NCBI GenBank assembly: GCA_022702545.1 | Contig: JAHRBC010000001.1 | Span: 3,100,001-3,164,000, forward strand | Direction: 5' to 3' | Source: Phycomyces nitens | Taxonomy: Eukaryota; Mucoromycota; Mucoromycetes; Mucorales; Phycomycetaceae | Length of the DNA: 64,000 bases | Made by a program: the position numbers and the translations under genes | Shown here: one piece after another, positions 11,106 through 20,407 of the stretch | Layout: every line of letters begins with the position of its first letter | Position numbering within the stretch: position 1 is the stretch's first letter | The notes under the pieces: model-generated | What the model saw: only the letters and a program-made list of their open reading frames with translations | The model's database searches: none | What the model was told of the DNA's origin: nothing

Positions 11106-13649
11106 ATGACAAACAAAAAGACAAAAAACAAATTGGAACGACATTTGATGGAGGACATGTTTGACAAGTCTCTTTTCTCAGACTTGTCCCTTGAATTCAT
11201 CCATCCCGTCTTTCCATTCTCCATGCGTTTTGATGTTCATCGAGCAATCATGTGTCAATCACCATTTTTTGAAAAACTAATGCAAAACATGGGCCGCATT
11301 CAAAAGACCACATCCAATATATCTACCTCTGATAAAGAAACCGAATTTACTTCCATTCTTAAAATCGATCTCTTCAAGGCATTCCTTCACCGTGGATTCG
11401 TCTTGAGTCCTTTCCAACACATTGTTACACGTCGATGGGAAAGTCCAGTTGGATTGTTTCCAGATTCGATCAGAAGATCCAATAATCGACTCAACAAGCA
11501 AATGAATCACCTTTTAACATCCCACATCAGATTTGCGATCCAATGGCTGTATTCACACGACAAGTCTGAGATGACTCAAAAGCTTCAGGACGAAGATACC
11601 CTCCACATTCTATCAGTAGCGATATTATTTGGGATCGATGACCTTGCATATAATTGTATAAAACGCTACACAACCACACAACTATCTCTGGAAACAGCCA
11701 TGCGCGATCTCGAAACTATCGGACAGCTTCCTCGAAACCACAACGCTTATCTGCAACTCAGAGATGCCGTATTACTGCTCTTGTTTAGATATGGACCCGA
11801 AAATGCAGCTAGTCTGGCTATGCTTCCAGTAGATTATATGGCAGACGTCCTGAGTGCAGACATCTTGTTTGTCGGCAGTGAGTTTGAACGTTATTGCCTC
11901 TTGAAAAAGACCTTGGTTACATTTATGCAGTCGGTTGGAAAAATCACTTGGACTACTTCTGGACCAGTTGATCAACACAATAAACGACTTTCTGGATTCG
12001 TACAACCGCCAAAGTCATTATTAGCACAAAAAAACCATCAACGAATCCAAGGTTATGGAACTATTTCAGATGAAGAACTTTCGGCAAACACAGTACGTTC
12101 CCTGAAGCGTAAAAGAATACCATCCGAAGAACTCGAAGATACCCAGTTTAATGTTGGATTCAATGAAGTATCCAAGCTACAGCCCGTACGAATAAGTTTC
12201 TCTGCGTGTGTACCTTTTGAAAAGCTTATGGCAGACGTGTCTTCGGGTGGAGTGATTGACAAGGCAACCGTTCTATCATATTTGCTACGTACAACGGTTA
12301 TCTATAGCAACATGACATTCGATCAATTGACTACCGTACGCCATGACAAGATCGTCAATGAAGAAATCGTCTTTCGTGCTCTTTGGCAAAGAGAAGCACT
12401 AGAGCGTATCATATTCCCATTCCATTTCCAGTCGAGCCAGCCCATTCCATCTGGAGAAAGTGAAAATGAAAAGGACCCGAGCCAAGATCGTAACAAGGCC
12501 CTCAACGAGTATTTTGATGTCGATGATACAGTAGATCAGGAAAGACGAAGAAGGATCCTTCTTGGTACACCAAGATTCCGTTTCCGAGAGTCAATACATA
12601 TCACACCACCAACGCTAGATAATGGGTGGATATTGGACGAGAAATCAAAGGACAGCAAAATTAACAGCAAAGCCCCTACAGATGCTATACAAACCTGCTC
12701 CAATGAGAGCGAAAAAGAACTTGATGATTTACTAGACACACTTGAGGAGGCAGAGGATTCCTTCTATGATTCAGAGCAGTTCACGCCATCTGCAGCATCG
12801 CCAAACATATCTTTAGATACCATATCTCTACTTACACAGTCATCCCTAAAAGAAGGCGAATCTTCACCGGTCAAACAATCCTCTTGGCCATCATATTCAA
12901 AAACATTCTACTCACGACCAGAGAAAATCCTCGGATCATCCTACTGTGTCGCAGTTGAGGCTCAAGTTATGCCAAGGCATCTGCTTTATTTGAATAATTC
13001 CAACGATGAAGGCGAGGGTACAAGTGATGAGGAAGATGCCAATGAAAAGAATGTGCTTGTTTGCAGGTTCGAACTTCGTCATGTCAACCATAAACTCTCC
13101 AGACAAGATCTGTCCGAAATAGAACCAGAGAGATTGGACAATATTGTGAATATAGAAGATGAAGACTCCGAGGACTCAAATATCTCTGACGATGAACATT
13201 CACCAGAAAAAAGAAAAGTAACAACAGAGTTTATTCGTTATAGTCTTGGGACAAGCACGACAGGTCCAAAAAAGGCCTTGTTCTCGAGACGGGAAAGCTC
13301 AAACGTATCTCGATCTTCATCATATAGTATGAAGCGTAAATATACTTTTGGATCGCAGCATGATTCACCTATCAAACGTATCGCCGGAAGTTTTCATCAG
13401 AGATCTCAAAGAGCTAATATCCGATATTCCATTTATTGTCTCAATGCACATGAAAATCTTGCGGAAGATCAGAAAGTTGATCAAGAAGATCGTGTCTTGG
13501 TACCTGTAACGGAATCTGCAGAATTACTTGAAGAAAATAATGATAAATCAGGTTGTATCAGCCAAACAATCATTGATGCAGATATATCCCAAGGAGTGAC
13601 GATTGATGTTACGGTGGCTTTGGAGGTGTTTGGATTTACAAATGTATAA
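11106..13649 (+). CDS. BTB/POZ domain protein with acidic C-terminal region
   Basis: A single uninterrupted frame of 847 residues, unusual in a window where most genes are split. Residues about 15-60 (LFSDLSLEFIHPVFPFSMRF, then D-V-H-R-A-I-M-C-Q-S-P-F-F-E-K-L) are a BTB start: H-R-A/S-x-L-x(2)-R/Q-S-P-F/Y-F. An insertion of roughly 100 residues follows, then the BTB end near residues 140-200 (IQWLYSHDKS, ILSVAILFGIDDLAYNCIKRY). Residues 200-290 look BACK-like helical. The rest is low-complexity, acidic and Ser-rich, with basic KRKR patches that could be nuclear signals. BTB proteins act as Cullin-3 adaptors or chromatin/transcription partners; which applies here cannot be told. It is convergent with SPT16, about 1.9 kb away. 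Confidence 0.75.
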   Translation: MTNKKTKNKLERHLMEDMFDKSLFSDLSLEFIHPVFPFSMRFDVHRAIMCQSPFFEKLMQNMGRIQKTTSNISTSDKETEFTSILKIDLFKAFLHRGFVLSPFQHIVTRRWESPVGLFPDSIRRSNNRLNKQMNHLLTSHIRFAIQWLYSHDKSEMTQKLQDEDTLHILSVAILFGIDDLAYNCIKRYTTTQLSLETAMRDLETIGQLPRNHNAYLQLRDAVLLLLFRYGPENAASLAMLPVDYMADVLSADILFVGSEFERYCLLKKTLVTFMQSVGKITWTTSGPVDQHNKRLSGFVQPPKSLLAQKNHQRIQGYGTISDEELSANTVRSLKRKRIPSEELEDTQFNVGFNEVSKLQPVRISFSACVPFEKLMADVSSGGVIDKATVLSYLLRTTVIYSNMTFDQLTTVRHDKIVNEEIVFRALWQREALERIIFPFHFQSSQPIPSGESENEKDPSQDRNKALNEYFDVDDTVDQERRRRILLGTPRFRFRESIHITPPTLDNGWILDEKSKDSKINSKAPTDAIQTCSNESEKELDDLLDTLEEAEDSFYDSEQFTPSAASPNISLDTISLLTQSSLKEGESSPVKQSSWPSYSKTFYSRPEKILGSSYCVAVEAQVMPRHLLYLNNSNDEGEGTSDEEDANEKNVLVCRFELRHVNHKLSRQDLSEIEPERLDNIVNIEDEDSEDSNISDDEHSPEKRKVTTEFIRYSLGTSTTGPKKALFSRRESSNVSRSSSYSMKRKYTFGSQHDSPIKRIAGSFHQRSQRANIRYSIYCLNAHENLAEDQKVDQEDRVLVPVTESAELLEENNDKSGCISQTIIDADISQGVTIDVTVALEVFGFTNV

Positions 13650-14632
13650 AATGTGTCTAGGATCAGACCGATAGTGTGAAATAGCAAAAGTAAAAATAAA
13701 TAAATATAAGATAGCACTGTATAGCTTACCACATCCTTTTGTTGTTGTTCTGATTATCATACTTATATATATATATATATATTAAAAATTGAGATTATTA
13801 ATGATAATTATTTGCACTTGTTTTGATTTGATTTGACTTTTATAAACTAAAAGCAATCTTTGTATATTATCATGTACATACTACAGTTGGCAGAACTTCA
13901 TTGTATGTACAAGATTGGTATTAAAAATCATGTTTGAAATCGATAATATTGATCTTATACCTCAAGCCAGTCAAACAAAATAAACAAAAGCATATTTTTA
14001 TTGTATTTACCAAATGTTCTTTAATTGTTTGAAAATATGGGTAAATTTTATTTTGAATAAACCCTTTCAGATAGTCCGTTTATTATTCAACTTTATAAAA
14101 TTATATTTTATTTGTCAAGGTATACTACATGGAACCAAAAGTGTGGGGGTTATAATAAACCCACAAAGGTTGATCTGCATAATACATCTAATACATGACC
14201 TTTTCCGAGTACATTCAAATAGTATCCCGTATAACATGATGATTCTACAGACTCCTTTCAATAGTAACGAGTCAAAAAAAAATAAGTTTCTTTTAACTTT
14301 CTCGTTGTATTATACCCACTTTTGTTTAACAATCCATGCCTAGAAATACGTGGGTGGAAACATGCAGCATTCAATAATAAGAATAAAAATTTATTAAAGA
14401 AACTTGGTATTTTGTGGAGCCACTAACTGCCTTTTTTTTCATTTCGTCTATACGATTTTGTATTGGTATGCAATGCCTTTCACATACTTTGACTGGTATT
14501 TTTTTTTCACTCTTCAGGATTGAGGAATACATATCTTTAATATTACTCGAAGCTAGTACCCTTGACATTACCATGCACCCAATATAAACACTGATGCATA
14601 TGGTTTGTCAGTATCTTGTAAGGGAAATAATA

Positions 14633-14684
14633 ATACTGTGAGAGTGTTATTTATTGAAGAAAGAATATTATGATTGCTTATATA
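14633..14684 (-). repeat. Dispersed repeat copy, related to 4184-4237
   Basis: On the minus strand both copies share CATAATATTCTTTCT, then AATAAA, then ACACTCTC, then CAGTAT, with few differences over about 50 bases. In the 4.2 kb copy this covers the 3' end and polyadenylation signal of the LINE-split gene. The copy here therefore probably marks the 3' end of a second, otherwise decayed member of the same sequence family. Sequence further inward does not align by eye. Confidence 0.6.
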
Positions 14685-14713
14685 CTATTATTCAAATTCA
14701 CTTGTAATTAAAG

Positions 14714-14800
14714 TCCCCATCGTGTAATGGTTGGTTATCACTGTAGCAGTGTGAAGTGTATGTGTGCCTTGTGTGTAACTGTTCCTGGGGTGTTAACTTG
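14714..14800 (+). other. tRNA-like stretch, possibly SINE-derived
   Basis: TCCCCATCGTGTAATGGTTG resembles the acceptor and D-arm start of a tRNA (A-box-like TGTAATGG, GTG...CAC stem), and a CCTGGGG lies about 75 bases on, able to pair with CCCC. No B box (GGTTCRANNCC), anticodon arm or T arm can be built. At best it is a decayed tRNA or tRNA-headed SINE. Low confidence. Confidence 0.2.
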
Positions 14801-15280
14801 CCAGAGTCATTAGCAAAGAGGAACCAGATATTGGTTGTGGAGTCTATATTTCACTCAGCTGTGGTGTGTATACCACAGAAGTAAAAAACAAAACAATAAG
14901 TTAAAGGTTGGTCTTTATCGGTGCAGTAATAACTTTAAAGTCAGAGTACGCCTTTGAACGGCGATTGGGGTTTCTTTTGATTTTAGGCAATCAAAGCTGG
15001 TCCGTGCATTTGCTCAAGAAAGATCAATTTTGTACAAGCAGGTACAAAAATGAGCCTTGCGGATATTAGAAATTTCAAAAATATAGGGTCCGCACAAAAA
15101 TATATTGGTCATGTAATGTCCGATATTGAAGAAAATGGATACCATTAAACTGACACAGCGTAAACCAAGCCATGAACTATATGAATTAACAATAGTGTAA
15201 GGTGCAAGCCAACACATAAACCATGGTGGTATGCCTCATTTACTTTCTCTGCCAAAAAGAAATTAAAGTAAGAAAGAGAT

Positions 15281-15302
15281 ATGAGCAGTAATTCATGTTT
15301 GA
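15281..15302. repeat. 22-base exact repeat (other copy at 53-74)
   Basis: Second copy of the word at 53-74, same orientation. It lies about 600 bases from the 14.6 kb repeat block, so the two could bound one decayed element. Confidence 0.6.
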
Positions 15303-15553
15303 TGCCGTTTGTAGAAAAATATCTGCCTTATTGAATGTCTCGTATCCAGAGTTTAACATCTAAAGGCTTCTTATAGCTGTCACGAGAGTTATCGTTTTGC
15401 ACGTTTTGCATCATATTAGAGTTTATTGAATTTAAAGATTGTGAGGAATGTAAAAAGCAAGGGTTTATGAGAATATAAACATGACTAAATTTGACCAATC
15501 TTTTTGGCCGGACCCTGTAGAAAAACATTTTCTTTCTTTTCTTTTCTTTTTCT

Positions 15554-18500
15554 TTAACGTCTTGGTGCCTTTCTAGGCACCTCCTCAAATTCACCGGCTC
15601 TCTTGAGTTTTCTCTCATCGGCTATATTCAATCATTAGTAATCATATTACGAGTCGGTTTCGAAAAGACCATAAACATACCTTGTCTTGCCTTTTCTTCT
15701 AATTCATCCCAATCTATATAACATAATTTTGTGAGACATTTTACACCCAAATCACCTATTTTATTTGACTTACCATCGCCTGAATCAGATAATTCTTCTT
15801 CTTCTTCAGAATCCTCTGAAGCATCTGATCCAAAGCCACTCTCATCTTCGCTCGAGCTTTCCTCGAGCTCTTCAGAGCTGATCTCAAACTCACTTGCAGT
15901 GTCTGAGTCATTACCTGAGCCATCGTCCTAAAGATCATGGTAGATATTAATAACTAGATAAAATATCCTCAATTTAAAGACGTACATCACTATTAGGGCC
16001 CAAGAAGTTCCAGCCACCATTCTTATAGAATTCTGCTGGGTCCTCGTTTACTGTTTTCATGATCATAGTCCAGTTAAGGTTGACAGCTCCTTCTGTAAAT
16101 GCGACTTCTACGGAACTATTTGTATGTTAGTAAACCATTTTTGGCCTTCCTTCCGGATAAAAGATGGCTATTATTAAATAATACTTACTCAAGCCAGTCC
16201 TTCACATTGTCTAATTGAGATATAGGGATAGTGTTGATATGAATAGGTGTGCGATGGAAGTCCTTGAATACAAAAACCATATCAAAGTGCTTAAGACCAA
16301 ACTGGACACGTTCCAAGTGAGCAATCTCAATATCACTCAAAGTTATGATTAGATAAGGAGGATCGGATAGGTGAACTAGACAGTCTGTGGTAGGTTGTAA
16401 GAGTACATTGGATCGGAATGGTACACCCTGGAAGCCAAGCTCTCTAAAGGGAATATCGACTTCGATACGAGTATCACTCTATATCAAGTGTCAATTTAGT
16501 CTGGCCAAAAACACATTGGGTTATATTTACCGCCTCTGCAATTTTTTCTGTGAAAGTCTTGAACTCGCGGTTCAAGTTTGCTCTTCTTCTTCTTTCTTCT
16601 TGCTCGGCCTCTAGTTCATCTTCGTCACCGTACATTTGTCTTCTTCTCTTGTTGCCAGTTTCATCGAATTGCATGTCTGATGCCTCACGGTAAAATTGGA
16701 TATCCTATAACCAAATCAATGTTAACAAACGAATAAGAGTTGAAACAAGACCAACCTTTGTCTTCTTCTTTCCGATCAAGACTGGATTCTTAAAGTGAAT
16801 ATGGATCAAGACCAGCAATTCATTGTCGCAGGGTTGGAAGAACAGATGCTTCACATTGCTAAACAAGACGTCTTTTGAAAAGTACTTAGTACATTTTGTA
16901 TTATAGACCAATAGGTACTCTTACTGAATGAATTGTCAGATCGAATAGACTGGTATCGAAGACCGTTTGTATGAATTTCTAGTTCACCAGGCAATCTCTT
17001 TGCTTCTACTGAAGGTCGGACATGAACATCAGGAAGTCTAAGGGGACGTCTTCCCTTGACCTGGATCAAATTGTCTTGCTCTACAACATCAGCCATCTCT
17101 TTTCTTTCGGCTTCCTTCTTTGAAGCGTCCTTTTTAAGGTCAGTGATGCTGCGGAAGATTTCGGCCATTCGTCCAGTGTTTGCACTTCTGAAAGTCAATG
17201 CTCGTACAAAGGTGGCATTTACATCATCAAAAGGCTATACATACAAGAAAAACAAGGAGTTGGTATATTGTCCGTTTGGAAACCTTTCTCTCTTACCATA
17301 TCTTCCTTCTTACTACCAGCTTGACCTGGGGTCAAGAAGTTAAGACGAAGCATCACATAATCTCCTTCATCACTCTTGCTGGCATTTTTCAGGGTAGAAA
17401 TATGGAATGGAACAGCCATGCCATAAATAGGAAGGATGATAGATTCGCTTCTCTTGTCAACAACGATCTATAGGAATAAAATAATGAATCCTCTTACTCG
17501 CCTGAAATCATCAATATATATATATATATATATAAAGTCTTACTCTCAGATCCTTGACTTCTCGGGGAAGCTTAGCTTCAGACCGATAACTCTCAAACTT
17601 CTTGAAAGCTGCCTTGTTTTCGTCGTTATCATTCTCGGCAGTTTCAGAGAATTTAGCAAGACCGTCTGCTAATTTTTGAGCAAAGAGCTGCTTCTGGTGC
17701 TCCTTTCTCTTTTGCTCACGAGACTCTTCCTCTTGCTCTTCACTTCTGAACTTGCTTCTCAAGATTGCTGTCTTGGATACAGAATCCTTTTTTGAAGCCT
17801 TGGAATTCTGAGCACTCTCTGTTTCGTCTCCATCTCCACCTTCGTCTTTGAAAAAGTAAGAAACCTCGTTCAGGCGCTTACTGCAATCTGTCAGCACAAC
17901 AGGTACGTCGTTTGTGACACGGATTGTATCAATAATAAGAAGAGAGTATTTCTTGCTACGCTCATCTGCGGGTTTCGGGTTTTCGAGATCAGAGAATCCC
18001 ATGGAGAAGTTAAGGACCATGCCGTTCTTAAGTTCACGGACGTTCTTTCCTGTCAACACATAGCTTGCTTCACGAAATTCGATACCCATACCAAAACCAA
18101 CGTTCTTTGTAAAGTGCTTTTCAAGGTCAGGACGCTTTGCTTTGATATGACTCAATGCTTTCAAATAAACATCTTTGATCTTGACTCCATCCTTAATGGT
18201 GTCCATTACACGGCTCTGAAGATCAACCAAAAACTCATAGTTCTTTTCCTGTGTTTTGCTGGGATCGATCAAGAAGGTTCGTCCAATGTTTGAGCAGTAG
18301 AATTTGTAGCGAACAGCAAGCGAACAAATAATGACACCGGGATGAAGAGTATCTGAATTGGATGCAGCTGAAGACTTCAAGTCATATACACCACCACTCT
18401 GGATAATTGGACTGTAGCACCAATCGAGATCATCTTTGTTGTCAACCTTGTATTATTGTTGATGTTAATTTTTGGCAAATTAACCCCCCTGATACCCATG

Positions 18501-19684
18501 GCATTCTTCATTTTTGGTACAAAATACTTACTTCAGAGGGCATACGAAGCACCTTTGCCATCTTTGGGTTCTCTAGTACATCCTCAGTTTGAGCCGAGAG
18601 TTTCTCGTGTGTGACAGACTTTTCCTCATCTACAATGGTAGCCATTTCGTCCATAAAGTAATACTTCATCACATTGGAGCTAAGCTTGGCCGCAGTACGC
18701 ATAGTTCTCTAGTATCGCACTAGTTTAGTCAATCTTGCCAGCCGACTCATTATCATACGCACCACTTCTTCTTCATCCTTGACTGCCAGGCATGCTGAAA
18801 TTGCAGTTCCAATATCAACCTCTTCAAACTTCTTTCCTGATAGGTTGAGAGCCTTTGTCCACTCATCCACATTCTTTCCAGTAAATTTGTCTTTGGCAAT
18901 TACACCCACTCGTTTCTAAAGAAACCAATTTCAATATATGTTCGCCTTTTTTATATATATAAAAAGCAGTGATTTATGTATAGCCATCTTACCCCACTCA
19001 ATTCCTCGATCAATGGTATGTACAGCTGGACATTGTCTTCAATGTTCTTTCCACGGCGAATGATATCAACAGGCACCTGTTTATCACCCTGTTTAATAGT
19101 CTCGATCACATCACCTTGAATTAAATTGAATTTAGTCTCAGAATGATTCCTCTAAAAAAAAACTTTTTTTTTTGTAAATGTGGATGGAAGTGATCTACCC
19201 TTCTTCATGCTGCAAACAAATGTGATCTTTTCAGGAGTAAGGAGGATCAAGGACTGGAAGATGGGAAATCCGAGAAGCCATGTCTATACAGATGTATTTC
19301 TGTCAGCCAATTGATGATCACATTGACAGATCTAAAAAAATTGTCTTGCCTGTGCAGTAACAGATTTTCGGTAAGGATTCTCGTAATCTTCATCACCAAC
19401 AACCAAAAGAATGGCATCGGTGTCTTGGAAGAGTTCTGAATTTGTAGGACTCTATATAATTCGATTTTTGTGGATTGCAAAATGAGTTAATTGTTTGGTT
19501 TTTGCGCGATGAATGTAGCAATCGAGGCTATCTTGGTATCATTGACAATCGTGCAATAGATTCTTGAATTCTCTTTTGGATTGTTTCTCAAGAAGAGCTA
19601 GAGATTAATTTATACCTTCCATTGGGAGATCAAGAATCTAGCTCGTTTGTGGAACCGCTTTGCATCGATTTGTATGCTGGCCAT
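15554..19684 (-). CDS. SPT16: FACT complex subunit Spt16
   Basis: Histone chaperone that, with Pob3/SSRP1, reorganises nucleosomes during transcription and replication in the nucleus. Sixteen exons on the minus strand: 19684-19616, 19451-19350, 19283-19199, 19114-18993, 18915-18763, 18708-18532, 18446-17544, 17467-17297, 17234-16925, 16871-16756, 16704-16531, 16478-16189, 16115-15986, 15927-15774, 15713-15681, 15621-15554. Every junction keeps phase and gives 1,018 residues, close to yeast Spt16. Landmarks: [60 protein letters not shown] and [15 protein letters not shown]. Order: aminopeptidase-like N-terminal domain (catalytically dead in this family), dimerisation region, tandem-PH middle domain, then an acidic Glu/Ser/Asp tail from about residue 935 that binds H2A-H2B. 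Intron 2 has a GC donor (GCAAGA); the rest are GT-AG. Confidence 0.95.
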
Positions 19685-20407
19685 GACTGATCGCTTAATG
19701 CAAGTGCAAGGCACGTCTGCCAGAAAAAATGCGCTGGCTCGCGTCTAATACAAAAAATCCCGTTCTTGGACTTGCAATGACGTCAGCATAAACTACTTTT
19801 TTATATATATTTTTTATTTTTATTTTTATTTTATTTTTTCGAGTGTGTGGTTTTTATTATAGGATTTGGCCTTTGAGAAATGAATGAATAAAAAATTAAC
19901 TTTATGGCTTTTCAATCCTTGTTTGCTTTGGATATAGATTGATATCTTTATTTATTTTCGAGTTTATAAAAATGTGTGCAGGGAGCCAAAGACTACGCGT
20001 AACAGTAATGTTACACGCGACTGGTGGTTAAAAGACAGGAACAATAAGCTGACTGCATAAGATATATTCTATTCTGCACCTAAACAATTGAAACCTGTCA
20101 AGAGTTGTAATTGATACAGCATATCTCTCTCTGTTGGTCTGGCCTGTTCCATTAATCACAGGGATCATTTGTACATTGACCTCCCCTCTGTGGCCCAAGT
20201 TTGCAAAAACTAATCAAAATCATTTTGTACCAAAAAGAATATTTTTATAAAACAATTGGAACAATTTAATAATTTATTTGCTTTTTTAAATATATGATGA
20301 TAAGATGAAATGAATTCTACTTTATTTTTTTACAGTTTGTACAAAACCAATAGATAGGTTTTTTTCTAGTGCTTTTCTTTTTCTATTTAAAAAGCTTCTT
20401 TTGTTGT
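19685..20407. other. Promoter region of SPT16 and 3' flank of the pyrimidine gene
   Basis: The 720-base spacer has no coding frame of note. A TGACGTCA-like word (ATGACGTCAGC at about 19778) lies about 100 bases upstream of the SPT16 start and could bind an ATF/CREB-type factor. T-rich runs at 19797-19840 and A/T-rich 3' processing signals near 20320-20400 fill the rest. Confidence 0.5.

Larger units (their letters stand above)
13650..15553. other. Repeat-rich intergenic region between convergent genes
   Basis: No intact gene is visible. It holds an AT run at about 13762-13783, a block at 14633-14684 related to the 3' end of the broken gene at 4.2 kb, a tRNA-like stretch near 14714-14800, and a 22-base word at 15281-15302 identical to 53-74. 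Frames at 14014-14343 and 15014-15217 are short and have no recognisable motif. The stretch looks like remains of one or more mobile elements. Confidence 0.55.

Noticed and set aside
14014..14343. 109-residue plus-strand frame in the repeat region
   Set aside because: AT-driven residues (F, I, L, N, K) and no motif; lies within repeat debris.
53..15302. The 22-base repeat as long terminal repeats of one 15 kb element
   Set aside because: Housekeeping-type genes (TMEM184, BTB) lie between the copies, the flanks do not match, and no retroelement core is present in the right place.
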